64,000 bases of DNA, taken from contig NZ_AUAR01000003.1 in NCBI RefSeq assembly GCF_000428825.1, positions 62,001 through 126,000 on the forward strand. Reading direction: 5' to 3'. Made by a program: the position numbers and the translations under genes. This DNA comes from Desulfomicrobium escambiense DSM 10707 (GTDB lineage Bacteria > Desulfobacterota > Desulfovibrionia > Desulfovibrionales > Desulfomicrobiaceae). Below, in pieces: positions 1 through 8,042 of this stretch (within the stretch, counting starts at the first letter, position 1; each line of letters starts with the position of its first letter). The notes below the pieces were generated by a model. The model was not told the DNA's origin and did no database searches. It saw only the letters and a program-made list of their open reading frames with translations.

Positions 1-749
1 GACGGCGGCGGCAGTTCCTCCAGCGGGGCCAGGTCGACGTCGTGTCCGAAGTGGAGCTGCATGCCCGGCACGTGCCCGGCGCCGACCACGGCCACGACGT
101 TCTCGCCCGGGGCCTTGCGGATCTTCTGGGCCAGATAGATGTCGCGCTCGTCGATGAGACGCTCCTTGATCTGGGGGAAGTTCTCGGCGAAGGCGCCCAT
201 GATGGCGGCCAGCTGGTCCTTCTTCTTCATGTCCTCGATGAGGGTCTTGTCCACGTCGTCATCGACGAAGATGCTGGTCAGCATCTGGGTCAGGAGCTGG
301 CACTTTTTCCAGAAGCCCAGGAACCCCCAGACCCGCTTCAAGGTGACCTGCACGTCGCGGTCGGCCAGGACCAGGATCGCCCCGGTCTCCTCGGCCAGAC
401 GCACGCCCTCCATCATCTCGGCGCCGGGCTGCACGCCCAGCTTGTCGCCGATCTTGCGGTAGAAGGCCTGCAGCACGAGCTGGATCATCAGGAAGACGGC
501 CTTGCCTTCCTTGATGACCTTGTAGATATCCATGCGCTTCCAGTCGTCGCGGCGGGTCATGGCCTGATGGCGGGCCGGGCAGAGTTCGACGCAGATGGAA
601 TCGGGCCGGACGATCTCCACCGTCCGCCGCACATCCTCGACGCTTTCCTGGGAAACGTGGGCCGTGCCGACGAGGAAGAAGCGCTTTCCCCCCTCCTCGA
701 CCACGGTCACGCTTTCGGGCAGATTTTCAAATTCCACGGAATACCTCAT
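1..749 (-). CDS. TraB-family protein, 3' end outside window
   Basis: The reverse strand from the ATG at 749 reads open to the window edge, so about 249 N-terminal residues are present and the C-terminus is missing. It starts MRYSVEFENLPESVTVVEEG and contains the TraB/PrgY signature GTAHVS near residue 28, a conserved ICVELCPAR segment and a later VVAVVGAGHVPG. The family (TraB/GumN/PrgY, PF01963) is named after a pheromone-shutdown protein. Its bacterial and archaeal members usually have this soluble N-terminal domain and a membrane C-terminal part, which would lie outside the window. The biochemical role is unsettled. Plus-strand reading frames over this stretch are only its shadow. It is transcribed divergently from the MATE gene. 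Confidence 0.82.
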   Translation of the reverse strand, partial: MRYSVEFENLPESVTVVEEGGKRFFLVGTAHVSQESVEDVRRTVEIVRPDSICVELCPARHQAMTRRDDWKRMDIYKVIKEGKAVFLMIQLVLQAFYRKIGDKLGVQPGAEMMEGVRLAEETGAILVLADRDVQVTLKRVWGFLGFWKKCQLLTQMLTSIFVDDDVDKTLIEDMKKKDQLAAIMGAFAENFPQIKERLIDERDIYLAQKIRKAPGENVVAVVGAGHVPGMQLHFGHDVDLAPLEELPPP

Positions 750-928
750 GGGCCAAGCCCCGGACAACGTCCCGGCCAGAGCCCTGTTGCGTGATCAGGA
801 TGGGTTCCGTTATCCGGCAGTCCGGGGGAATGCAAGCCCGCCGGGGGCCCGTTGCAGGTCCGCAACATTTTTCCTTGTCAAATCGCGCACCCTGAAGCAT
901 GCGGTCACATGCAGCACCCGGAGAAGAC

Positions 929-2314
929 ATGACCACGAGCGATTTCGACCGGCGCATGGAGCGCGCCCCCTACTCGACCATCTGGAACCTGGCCTGGCCC
1001 CAGGTGGTCATGATGTTCTTCCACTTCCTCATCGGCTTCGTGGACGTCTGGGTGGCCGGCCGCATCGGCCGCGAGACCCAGGCCTGCATGGGCGTCATGA
1101 GCCAGGCCATGTTCTTCTTCATGGTCGTGGCCATCGCCCTGGCCAACGGCAGCGTGGCCGCCATCAGCCAGAGCTCCGGAGCCGGGCTGCCGCGGCGCAT
1201 CCAGCGCTTCGTCGGCCTGGGCGTGGGCCTGGGCGTGGTCACGGGCCTGGCCATCCTGATCTTCGGACTGTGGTTCGACGAGCGCTTCCTGAACCTGCTA
1301 CAGATCCCGCCGGAGCTCATGCCCATCGCAGGGTACCTGCTGGAGGTCAGCCTGTACCTCATGCCGGCCTACTACGTCTTCACCATCACCAACGCCTTCT
1401 TCCGGGCCCAGAAGATCGTGACCCTGCCCCTGTATTCCATGATCCTGGTCACGGGCGTGAACACCCTGGGCGACCTGGGGCTGGGCCTGGGACTGTGGGG
1501 GCTGCCCGAACTCGGCTACAAGGGCATCGCCTGGGCCACCTTCGGCTCCGTCGTCTGCGGCACAATCTACAACGTCGTCATGCTGCACCGCTGCGGCCTG
1601 CTCTGCGCACAGTGTTTCGCCCCGTGGCGCTGGACGCGCCTGGCCCTGCCCTACCTGATCAAGGTCGCCTGGCCGGCCGGGCTCATGCAGCTGGTCTGGC
1701 ATTCGGCCTACATGGTCCTCTATGCCATCACCGCGAGCCTGCCCGAGGGCAGCGTCGTGGCCATGGCCGGCATGAGCGCCGGCGTCCGCGTCGAGGCCGT
1801 GCTCTTCCTCCCGGCCATGGCCTTCAACTTCACGGCCTCCATCCTCGTCGGCCACTACCTGGGCCAGGACCGCCGGGCCGAGGCCAAGCGCGTGGGCTAC
1901 CGCATCATGGCCGTCGGCGTGGCGGCCATCAGCGTCTTCACGGCGCTCCTGTGGACGGTCGTCGGGCCGGTCACGGCCTTCATCGCCCCCGACCCCGAGG
2001 TGCAGGCCGAGGCCGTGAACTACCTGGCCTGGAACATGACAGCCCAGCCGCCCATGCTGGCCGCCATGATCCTGGGCGGGGCCTTCACCGGCGCCGGCGC
2101 AACCATGTACCAGGCGATCATCTTCGGCACTTCGGCGTGGCTTGTGCGCCTGCCTCTGGCCTACGTGCTGGGGCACGTCGTGCTGCGCTCGTCCGACGGC
2201 GTGTGGATGGCCATGTTCGCCTCGGTGCTGGTGCAATGCGGCACCATGTTCTACTTCTACCAGTTCAAGGACTGGTTCCGCTTCACCCTGCGCAAGAACA
2301 GGAGGCCCGCGTGA
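929..2314 (+). CDS. MATE family multidrug/cation antiporter
   Basis: A 461-residue polytopic inner-membrane protein with roughly twelve hydrophobic segments in two related halves, as in MATE transporters, which export drugs or metabolites in exchange for Na+ or H+. It opens with a short cytoplasmic stretch and then WNLAWPQVVMMFFHFLIGF. The second half begins around IKVAWPAGLMQLVWHSAYM. The start at 929 is preferred over the in-frame ATG at 899 because a GGAG sits about 5 nt before it and the protein then starts MTTSDFDRRME. The stop overlaps the GTG of the next gene (GTGA), so the two are probably translationally coupled. The substrate cannot be told from the sequence. Confidence 0.9.
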   Translation: MTTSDFDRRMERAPYSTIWNLAWPQVVMMFFHFLIGFVDVWVAGRIGRETQACMGVMSQAMFFFMVVAIALANGSVAAISQSSGAGLPRRIQRFVGLGVGLGVVTGLAILIFGLWFDERFLNLLQIPPELMPIAGYLLEVSLYLMPAYYVFTITNAFFRAQKIVTLPLYSMILVTGVNTLGDLGLGLGLWGLPELGYKGIAWATFGSVVCGTIYNVVMLHRCGLLCAQCFAPWRWTRLALPYLIKVAWPAGLMQLVWHSAYMVLYAITASLPEGSVVAMAGMSAGVRVEAVLFLPAMAFNFTASILVGHYLGQDRRAEAKRVGYRIMAVGVAAISVFTALLWTVVGPVTAFIAPDPEVQAEAVNYLAWNMTAQPPMLAAMILGGAFTGAGATMYQAIIFGTSAWLVRLPLAYVLGHVVLRSSDGVWMAMFASVLVQCGTMFYFYQFKDWFRFTLRKNRRPA

Positions 2315-2607
2315 GCGAATTGCCCGGACACTACCTCGGCTCCGTAGCCAACTACGCAGCCGACACGCCCTGGGACCTGGAGTATTCCCTGACCCTCGAC
2401 GCCCACGGCCACTACCAATTCTATTCGCGCAATTCCGAAGGCCTAGTCCGCCTGCGCCATGCCGGGACATCGGGGCGCGCCTTCGCGCAGTTCGCCGTGC
2501 AGAACGGCTTCGACGTCGACGATCTCCAGCGGGACCTGCGCTACATCGACAGCGGTTTCGCCGCAGACTTCTCGTCCTTCATGGATCAGCGCAACGCCAG
2601 GGCCTGA
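2311..2607 (+). CDS. hypothetical protein, 98 aa, coupled to MATE gene
   Basis: A GTG start overlaps the MATE stop (GTGA at 2311-2314), with GGAGG about 6 nt upstream inside the MATE gene. The product is a soluble, aromatic-rich small protein (for example LPGHYLGSVANYAADTPWDL and HGHYQFYSRNSEGLVRL). It has no signal peptide, no membrane segment and no cysteines. I do not recognise a family. The coupled translation argues that it is real and co-expressed with the transporter, but no function can be assigned. Confidence 0.6.
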   Translation: MSELPGHYLGSVANYAADTPWDLEYSLTLDAHGHYQFYSRNSEGLVRLRHAGTSGRAFAQFAVQNGFDVDDLQRDLRYIDSGFAADFSSFMDQRNARA

Positions 2608-2611
2608 AGCC

Positions 2612-2767
2612 ATGACTGAAGCCATCGAAAGGACGCCCCCGACCGTCCCCGCCGTCAGGAACGAAGCTCCCCGCCGCGACCAGGACCGCTCGTCCCCGAC
2701 CCCGGCCGAACCCAGCCGCCCGACCCAAGATCCGCACAAGGGCTCCCTCGTAGACGTCTTCGTCTGA
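2612..2767 (+). CDS. small hypothetical protein, 51 aa, low complexity
   Basis: A short ORF begins 4 nt after the preceding stop and encodes a proline-, charge- and threonine-rich peptide that ends GSLVDVFV. No good ribosome binding site is visible beyond GCC at the start, and no family is recognised. Its position at the end of the MATE operon and before tRNA-Leu allows it to be a genuine small gene. It could equally be a chance reading frame in GC-rich DNA. Confidence 0.3.
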   Translation: MTEAIERTPPTVPAVRNEAPRRDQDRSSPTPAEPSRPTQDPHKGSLVDVFV

Positions 2768-2830
2768 CCCGCCCACGGCCAAGAAAGAATTGACGCTCCA
2801 GACAGCCCTGTATATTTGAAAAAACTCCCT

Positions 2831-2918
2831 GCCCGGGTGGTGGAATTGGTAGACGCCAGGGATTTAAAATCCCTTGTTCCTTGCGAGCGTGCGGGTTCGA
2901 GTCCCGCCCTGGGCACCA
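2831..2918 (+). tRNA. tRNA-Leu (anticodon UAA)
   Basis: An 88-nt class II tRNA with a long variable arm. The acceptor stem GCCCGGG pairs with CCTGGGC (one G-U), followed by discriminator A and an encoded CCA. The anticodon stem AGGGA/TCCCT encloses loop TTTAAAA, giving anticodon UAA. The D-arm (GGTGGAATTGGTAGAC) and the T-arm GCGGGTTCGAGTCCCGC are canonical. Confidence 0.97.
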
Positions 2919-2933
2919 TGACAATTCATAAAA

Positions 2934-2976
2934 AAAACGGATGGTTACCAAATGGTAAGCATCCGTTTTGTTTTTT
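2934..2976 (+). terminator. rho-independent terminator after tRNA-Leu
   Basis: A stem of about 14 bp (AACGGATGGTTACC with GGTAAGCATCCGTT, one mismatch, loop AAAT) is followed by TTTTGTTTTTT. It begins 16 nt after the tRNA 3' end, the expected position for the tRNA transcript terminator. Confidence 0.9.
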
Positions 2977-3020
2977 CACCAGAAAAAACAACCATCCTAA
3001 AATACCCTATTTAGGCACTA

Positions 3021-3072
3021 TGGCCTGCCGAGCCGTTTCGAACCACTCAATCTCTTAGGATTACACGGCAGG
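3021..3072 (-). other. tRNA-like stem-loop remnant
   Basis: On the reverse strand a 7-bp terminal helix (CCTGCCG with CGGCAGG, followed by CCA) encloses a small hairpin AATC-CTAAGA-GATT and a T-arm-like segment GTGGTTCGAAACGGCT. The total is only about 52 nt, so there is no room for a D-arm, and the T-stem has a mismatch. It looks like a decayed or minimal tRNA-like element rather than a working tRNA. The resemblance could be accidental. Confidence 0.25.
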
Positions 3073-3185
3073 ACATGAGGAACAATAAAGCCATCCCTGA
3101 AGCGTACACTGTCCTCAGGGTACTGATCATACGAAAACTGGAACGTTATGCGGTGACCAAAAAATCGCCGTTTCGGGGCGTCAGG

Positions 3186-3344
3186 CTAACGCCAACGCAT
3201 GCACATCACTCCGCCGCTGTAAAGGATGAGGGAACCTCCCAGGCCCATGCTGGACGCCGTGCCTGCGCAACAGCCAATCAATCCGATGGTTGCAATGACA
3301 AGGGGAAATGGCTTGTAGATGAAATCCGGCAACCAGACTCGCAT
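3186..3344 (-). CDS. small membrane protein, 52 aa
   Basis: Starting at the ATG at 3344, with GAGG about 6 nt upstream, this encodes MRVWLPDFIYKPFPLVIATI followed by a glycine-rich hydrophobic stretch and a basic end. That is enough for one or two short membrane segments. The opening RVWLPD-IY-PLP pattern resembles short uncharacterised membrane proteins I have seen in Proteobacteria, but no function is known. A longer in-frame start at 3407 is possible but has no visible ribosome binding site. Confidence 0.45.
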   Translation of the reverse strand: MRVWLPDFIYKPFPLVIATIGLIGCCAGTASSMGLGGSLILYSGGVMCMRWR

Positions 3345-3427
3345 CGAAGACCTCACTGATTCGTTTCGCCCGGTTTGGACATGACGTTTTCCACTCTCCG
3401 TCATCATGTTATGATCGATTCAGGCAT

Positions 3428-3964
3428 TCATTCCGACAAGCACGACAAAACCATCACGGAATCCCATACAGAACAACAGGCTATTTTATCAAGCATAAAA
3501 TAATATTTTCGAATGTTTTTTCGCGGAACATTTATACAGATCAGAATTGTTTGATTACTGATTCCGGTGACAGAAAATTTCTCGATAATCAAATCGGTCA
3601 CGCCGGGGTACACCGTGGACTCGAAGACCACCACGGCCCCCGGCTTCAGGTTGCGCCCCACGATCCTGCTCGCGCTCTCCACCGGCGAAAGGTCGGGCCG
3701 CCTGTTCCGGCCGATGGGAGTCGGCACGGCCACGATGACGAAATCCGCATCCTTCAGGCGCGAGGCATCCGTAGTCGGCTCGAAATGCACGGCCGCCGCA
3801 AACCCGGCGGCGTCCACTTCGCCCATGGTGTCGATATGCTTTGTGTAATTGGCGACCTTCTGCTCGGACAGGTCGAAGCCGATGGTCTTGAATTTCTTGC
3901 CAAACTCGATGGCCAGAGGCAGGCCGACGTATCCTAGGCCGATGACGGCGATGGTTTCTTTCAT
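3428..3964 (-). pseudogene. truncated UDP/GDP-sugar dehydrogenase (WbpA/TviB-like)
   Basis: The first ~125 residues are the NAD-binding domain of a nucleotide-sugar dehydrogenase: MKETIAVIGLGYVGLPLAIE with a GxGxxG Rossmann motif, DADFVIVAVPTPI, then RPDLSPVESASRIVG and FESTVYPGVT. Family members (UDP-N-acetylglucosamine/galactosamine 6-dehydrogenases used for acidic sugars in capsule and O-antigen) are about 420-430 residues. Here homology stops after YPGVTD (around 3600) and an unrelated AT-rich tail runs to a stop at 178 residues. The catalytic-cysteine and C-terminal domains are missing, so it should be inactive. The sharp change in base composition at the breakpoint suggests a deletion or insertion joint. 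Confidence 0.8.
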
Positions 3965-4375
3965 ATGTGCGCGTGGTGAAGCGTGAATGATATGAGGGGT
4001 AAAGGCGGGATGCTTTCGTGAACCCTTTCGCCCGCCGGCCGTGCGTCCGGCAAAAACCGACGCTCCCCCGATTTCCAATCAAACCGCCGGGATAATACAA
4101 ATCCCGTGCCAGCAACTCCCAGCCTCCAGGCAGCCGGAAAGCCGCGCCACGAGCGGGTTTTGCGCTTCATTTCGGCCGGGCGCGAGACGCTCGGCCAGTC
4201 TGATTTGATTGGACTGGGCGAGAAAGGCAGTGGCGGGAAGGCGGAGGCGGCGGGGAAGGCAGCGACTCGATGACGTCTTCACGCATCGCTGCCGCTGCAT
4301 CTGTCGATGGTCCGCGCTCCCCTGGAGCGGTTTCGTCGCGGCCTTCGATGTTTGTGTCCTGAGGCGGGGCCGTGG
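3965..4375. other. intergenic region, no gene seen
   Basis: About 410 bp between the dehydrogenase fragment and the end of the PEP-CTERM gene. Reading frames here are short, arginine-rich and show no family resemblance, no good ribosome binding sites and no signal peptides. It may hold leftovers of the polysaccharide locus suggested by its left neighbour, but nothing specific is recognisable. Confidence 0.5.
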
Positions 4376-5032
4376 TCAGCGGCGAATTTTTCTCCCGAAA
4401 CCCAGCAAACCGAGCAGTCCGATGCCGAGCAGAAACACGGAGGACGGCTCCGGGACGGCGTTCACAGGCGGCGCCGACGATATGGCCCCGATCGCATCTA
4501 TGTCGGCCCCGACCGTCTCGCCGGTCTGAGCGCCTTCATTGCCGTCATCCGTCAGTCGAACGTATGAGAAATAGTCCGTCTGATCCCATCCGAAAAAATC
4601 GATGTCGATTCCTGAAATGCTGCCGAATACCTTGCCGACGTCATACCACATAATGCTGTCTTTGCTGATTGCGACGAACGTATCCTCCACGTCCGGCCCG
4701 ATTTCGAATATCCACAAATCCAGGTTCGCGTCTCCGCTCCCGGTCAGGGAATTGTCCGTGAATCGAAGCGTTATGCTCCCCCCGTCACCGAGCGAGACAT
4801 AACCGAGCGTGGGGCCTTCCGGATAGTCCGGAATGCCTACGGCTTCCAACGGTTCGAGATAGGCCGCCCCCGGTTGCCCGCTATTCACGACGGGATCGAA
4901 GGAGAACACCGCGTCCGCGAATGATGCCGCACCGTCGGGGAACTCTACCCCGTGATAGAGCGCTGACCACGCGACACCCGTGACACCGAGCACGAATATG
5001 AGTGTCGCCAGAAAAAACGATACCTTTTTCAT
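4376..5032 (-). CDS. PEP-CTERM sorting-domain exported protein
   Basis: A 218-residue secreted protein. The start at 5032 follows GGAGGGGGCC. A signal peptide (MKKVSFFLATLIFVLGVTGV, cleavage near WSA) leads into a beta-rich body with acidic, glycine-rich segments (LGDGGSITLRF, ANLDLWIFEIGPDVEDTF). The C-terminus is a textbook PEP-CTERM signal: VPEPSS, a hydrophobic LLGIGLLGLLG helix, then GRKIRR. Such proteins are processed by exosortase (EpsH/XrtA) and are typically surface or exopolysaccharide-associated. No exosortase gene lies in the window. A perfect -10 hexamer TATAAT sits at 5130-5135 on this strand, about 95 nt upstream, though no good -35 accompanies it. Confidence 0.88.
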   Translation of the reverse strand: MKKVSFFLATLIFVLGVTGVAWSALYHGVEFPDGAASFADAVFSFDPVVNSGQPGAAYLEPLEAVGIPDYPEGPTLGYVSLGDGGSITLRFTDNSLTGSGDANLDLWIFEIGPDVEDTFVAISKDSIMWYDVGKVFGSISGIDIDFFGWDQTDYFSYVRLTDDGNEGAQTGETVGADIDAIGAISSAPPVNAVPEPSSVFLLGIGLLGLLGFGRKIRR

Positions 5033-5336
5033 GGCCCCCTCCTTTGAGGAAAATGGAAACATGCCGGGAAATTCCACCCTCTGCGCATCAATAACCATAC
5101 CGATTTGCAACGCACCGACATGATTCACAATTATAAGAACAGCGCAGAACGCGCATCGAGCATCTGTAAAAATTCACGACCGACGGCCATGCGCGCTTTC
5201 ACGGCCATGTTCTGTAACCGCTCAAGAGATACAGCGTGTTAGGATATGCGGGACGGGAAATGGCCCTGGATATGCCTGAAAAAGAGGCCCCGACCGATTG
5301 TAAGATTTTCGATACGGATTCTTGGAAGATATGCCT
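5033..5336. other. intergenic region with candidate -10 for PEP-CTERM gene
   Basis: About 300 bp without a convincing gene. On the minus strand a TATAAT hexamer at 5130-5135 is the likely -10 of the PEP-CTERM gene. The right half borders the HigA-like fragment, but no HigA N-terminal coding sequence is recognisable in any frame. Confidence 0.4.
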
Positions 5337-5495
5337 ATGCGCCTCTCCCGCGCCTTTGGCACTTCTCCCGACCTGTGGATGAACATGCAAAAGACTCGGG
5401 ATCTATGGGAAGCAGAACACGAGCGCACCGTCCGGGAGACCTTGAAGCCTTTGCCCGGAGTGCACGGTGTCAGCGCCGAGACTGTTATAACGTAG
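5337..5495 (+). pseudogene. HigA-family antitoxin, C-terminal fragment
   Basis: This frame encodes MRLSRAFGTSPDLWMNMQKT followed by RDLWEAEHERTVRETLKPLPGV and a short tail. It matches the end of the helix-turn-helix domain and the C-terminal helix of HigA-type antitoxins (typical pattern ALRLSRAFGTSPELWLNLQ). The usual N-terminal half (about 45 residues, with the first HTH helices) is missing: reading upstream in frame reaches a TAA at 5301-5303. It is therefore a decayed gene, and no matching HigB toxin is adjacent in frame. Identification rests on motif memory only. Confidence 0.6.
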
Positions 5496-5681
5496 CCAGA
5501 GGGTCTTCCTATCGGCGCAACGGTCTGAAGGGGATGGGAGAGTGACATATCTCAACCGTTATCCTCGCCTCCATCCCAAATACGTACCAAGCCGAATTTC
5601 CTCACATTGCGGACTGTGGCAACTCCCGAATCTGGCCTGAGCACATTGACACGCACTAAAAAAAAGTACAGAGAGGGCTAC

Positions 5682-5960
5682 ATGGCATGGTCGGTTACCT
5701 TTACCGCGAAGGTGGCAAAAAAATGCAGGACGTTGCCTTTAGGAGTCAGGAAATCCCTAGTGCTGCTGGCGGCAGAGATCGAAGAGCGCGGCCCTGTCCG
5801 CGGCGATTGGCCCAATTATTCAAAACTCGGTCCCAGACGCCACCATTGCCACATAAGAAGAGGACGACCAACTTACGTTGCGGTGTGGGAAGAGTGTGAC
5901 GGAAGCGTTAACCTTATCGAGATCACTTATGTTGGCACACACGAAAAAGCCCCTTACTGA
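5682..5960 (+). CDS. RelE/HigB-like toxin of a type II toxin-antitoxin system
   Basis: A 92-residue basic protein beginning MAWSVTFTAKVAKKCRTLP, with a GAGAGGG ribosome binding site a few bases upstream. The layout fits the RelE/ParE fold: an N-terminal strand and two helices (VRKSLVLLAAEIEERGP), then strands with the basic patch KLGPRRHHCHIRRGRPTYVA and a final strand NLIEITYVGTHEKAPY. Members are usually ribosome-dependent mRNA interferases, here neutralised by the overlapping downstream gene. The toxin-first order is typical of HigBA-like and related RelE/XRE modules. The exact subfamily and catalytic residues are not certain. Confidence 0.75.
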   Translation: MAWSVTFTAKVAKKCRTLPLGVRKSLVLLAAEIEERGPVRGDWPNYSKLGPRRHHCHIRRGRPTYVAVWEECDGSVNLIEITYVGTHEKAPY

Positions 5961-6291
5961 AAGCATCACGATCTGCCTGACCGGCCCTGTACGTAGAAAA
6001 GAAGAACTCCTGAACAAAATTGCGGACACGGGATTTTCGGTTCGAGAGGATTCCGCATCCGTCCCCTGGCGCGAAGCCCTGAACGTATCGCAGCAGGATC
6101 TCCCGGGCGCATTTCTTGCCGGGGCCAGGTTCAGGGAAGGGTTGACCCAGGAGCAACTGGCCGCCGCAACGGGAATCCCCAGACGGCATATTTCGGAAAT
6201 GGAGAACAACAAGCGCCCCATCGGAAAGAAGAACGCCCGCAAGCTGGCCGAAGCGCTCCATGTCGATCCGAGGGTCTTCCTGTCTGCGTAA
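5929..6291 (+). CDS. XRE-family antitoxin partner of the upstream RelE-like toxin
   Basis: A 120-residue protein starting at 5929 inside the toxin gene (32-bp overlap), so the pair is co-translated. The C-terminal half is a Cro/CI-type helix-turn-helix: GLTQEQLAAATGIPRRHISE followed by MENNKRPIGKKNARKLAEAL. The N-terminal ~60 residues (LTESITICLTGPVRRKEELL) would be the toxin-binding part. It should neutralise the toxin and autoregulate the operon. The DNA-binding domain is intact, unlike the HigA fragment just upstream. Confidence 0.78.
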   Translation: MLAHTKKPLTESITICLTGPVRRKEELLNKIADTGFSVREDSASVPWREALNVSQQDLPGAFLAGARFREGLTQEQLAAATGIPRRHISEMENNKRPIGKKNARKLAEALHVDPRVFLSA

Positions 6292-6710
6292 CGGAGGAGA
6301 GGGGATGGAGGCAGAGTCTAAGCGCGAGGGAGTCTACTATCATTGCTGTCGTTGTCTCTCTCGAGGAAGAGGTAGGCAGGTCAGTTGTTCCTTGCCGACA
6401 ATCAGCCCGGGTCTCTGAGACCAAAAACCAACCAATTATTATATTCAATAGCATGACATCTTTAACAAAAAAATCATACTGAGATCCCTCGAAATCCCCA
6501 ATCCGCCATATTCCCGGCATCCTGCAGTCCGTACCTGGCCGGCTCTTCGGCGAGCGCATGGCTTGCCGGCCTTACCACTGGGGCATACCCGCCGCCTGAA
6601 CAGCCCTGATAGATGCACTGTCATGTAATGACCCGCCTTCGCTATGGCAGCCCCCACAGCGAACTTCAGTCCGTCAACCCGCGGGAGCCGCAGGGGGAGC
6701 CCCGCCGCGG
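6292..6710. other. intergenic region, no gene seen
   Basis: About 420 bp between the antitoxin and the end of the CorC-like gene. It contains an AT-rich patch (6430-6480) and an imperfect inverted repeat GGCCGGC...GCCGGCC at about 6538-6572 without a T-tract. Open frames here are extensions of shadow frames and look non-coding. Confidence 0.4.
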
Positions 6711-8042
6711 TCATTCCCGCCCGGTGTTTTCCCCCGTGTCCCCGAGCGGCTCGGCAGGGACTTTCGAAACCAGGATCTTGTCGATCCGCTGCCCGTCCAT
6801 GTCCACGATCTCGAAGCGGAAGCCCTTGTGGATGAAGGAATCGGCTTCGACCGGGACCCCGTCGAGGTGGTGGAGCATGAAGCCGCTGACGGTGTTGAAG
6901 GACTGAACTGCCCGGTCCCCGTGCACGTCGAGGCCGAGCCTGTCGAAGACGTCGTAGAGCGGCGCGTGGGCATCGACGAGATATGAGCCGTCCTCGCGCT
7001 CCAGGATTTCGGGGTGATCCAGGGGGTCGTCCCGGATCTCTCCCACCAGGGATTCGAGGATGTCCGTGGGCGTGACGAGCCCCTGGATGTCCCCGTACTC
7101 GTCGATGACGATGGCGATCCTGTTGCCGGTTTCCTTGAAGCTCCGGAGGAGGGACAGGGCCGGGAATGACTCCTGGATGAAGATCGGCTCCTGCAATGCG
7201 CTGCGCAGGCCCTCCGCGTCGGCTCCGCACCCGTAGAGATCCTTCACGGCGACGAAACCGGCCAAATTGTCCGGGGAGCCGTCGACCACAGGGTAGTACG
7301 AGTGGTTGGCCTCGCGCATGACATCCCCGTTCTTCTCCGTCCCGTCGTTCAGGTCGAGGTGCACGATGCGCGAGCGGTGGGTCATGACGGCCGACACCCG
7401 CAGGTCCGCGAAGCGCATGACGCGGTGGAGCATGTCCTTCTCCTGCGCCTCGATGACGCCGCGCACCCGCGCCTCGTCGATGACGGAGCGGACGTCGTCG
7501 TCCGTGAACGCGTGCCCGTCGTCGCGAATCCCGAACAGCCGGCTCAGGGCCCGGACATTGTGCGAGATGACGGCCACGACGGGCCTGGCCGCAATCTGCA
7601 CGACCCTGATGACCGGGGCGATGGCCTTGGCCGACGCGTTCGGGGAAAAGAGGGCGATCCGCTTGGGCAGAAGCTCCCCGAAGATGAGCGTCAGATAGGT
7701 GATGGCCGAAACCGTGACGAAAACGGCCACGCCTTCGGCCATTTCCGTGGACAGGCCGGCGGCCCCGGCGATGCGCGCCGCGAGAAGCTCCGAAATCGTC
7801 GCGCCGCTGAACACGCCCGTCAGAATGCCGATAAGCGTGATGCCCACCTGGACCGCCGACATGAAGCCCTCGGGGTGTCCGGCCAGTTCGAGGACCATGG
7901 CCGCCCTGGCGCTTCCCCTCCTGGCCTCCTTCTTGAGCTGGTGCCGCCGGGCCGTCAGCACGGCGATCTCGGACATGGAGAAGACCCCGTTGATCCCGAT
8001 CAGCAGGACGATAAAGCATATTTCGAAAACGAGAACGGACAT
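6711..8042 (-). CDS. CNNM/DUF21-CBS-CorC_HlyC membrane protein (hemolysin C family)
   Basis: A 443-residue protein with the standard family architecture. An N-terminal DUF21/CNNM transmembrane domain (about residues 1-180) contains GINGVFSMSEIAVLTARR, SAVQVGITLIGILTGVFSG and LTLIFGELLPKRIAL. It is followed by a pair of CBS domains (about 205-335, with VMTHRSRIVHLD and IVIDEYGDIQGLVTPTDILE) and a C-terminal CorC_HlyC domain (about 350-430, FNTVSGFMLHHLDGVPVEAD). Relatives (CorC/YtfL/PaeA/TlyC) are linked to Mg2+/Co2+ or polyamine efflux; the old name hemolysin is not a reliable function. It stands alone, with no obvious operon partners. Confidence 0.92.
   Translation of the reverse strand: MSVLVFEICFIVLLIGINGVFSMSEIAVLTARRHQLKKEARRGSARAAMVLELAGHPEGFMSAVQVGITLIGILTGVFSGATISELLAARIAGAAGLSTEMAEGVAVFVTVSAITYLTLIFGELLPKRIALFSPNASAKAIAPVIRVVQIAARPVVAVISHNVRALSRLFGIRDDGHAFTDDDVRSVIDEARVRGVIEAQEKDMLHRVMRFADLRVSAVMTHRSRIVHLDLNDGTEKNGDVMREANHSYYPVVDGSPDNLAGFVAVKDLYGCGADAEGLRSALQEPIFIQESFPALSLLRSFKETGNRIAIVIDEYGDIQGLVTPTDILESLVGEIRDDPLDHPEILEREDGSYLVDAHAPLYDVFDRLGLDVHGDRAVQSFNTVSGFMLHHLDGVPVEADSFIHKGFRFEIVDMDGQRIDKILVSKVPAEPLGDTGENTGRE

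Noticed and set aside
595-2607. A 670-residue frame covering the MATE gene
   Set aside because: Most of it is out of frame with the MATE protein and low-complexity. Only its last 98 codons (from 2311) look real, and these are listed as their own gene.
2831-6291. A second tRNA-bounded island at tRNA-Leu
   Set aside because: The region looks accessory, but no repeat of the tRNA-Leu 3' end was found downstream and no integrase is present.
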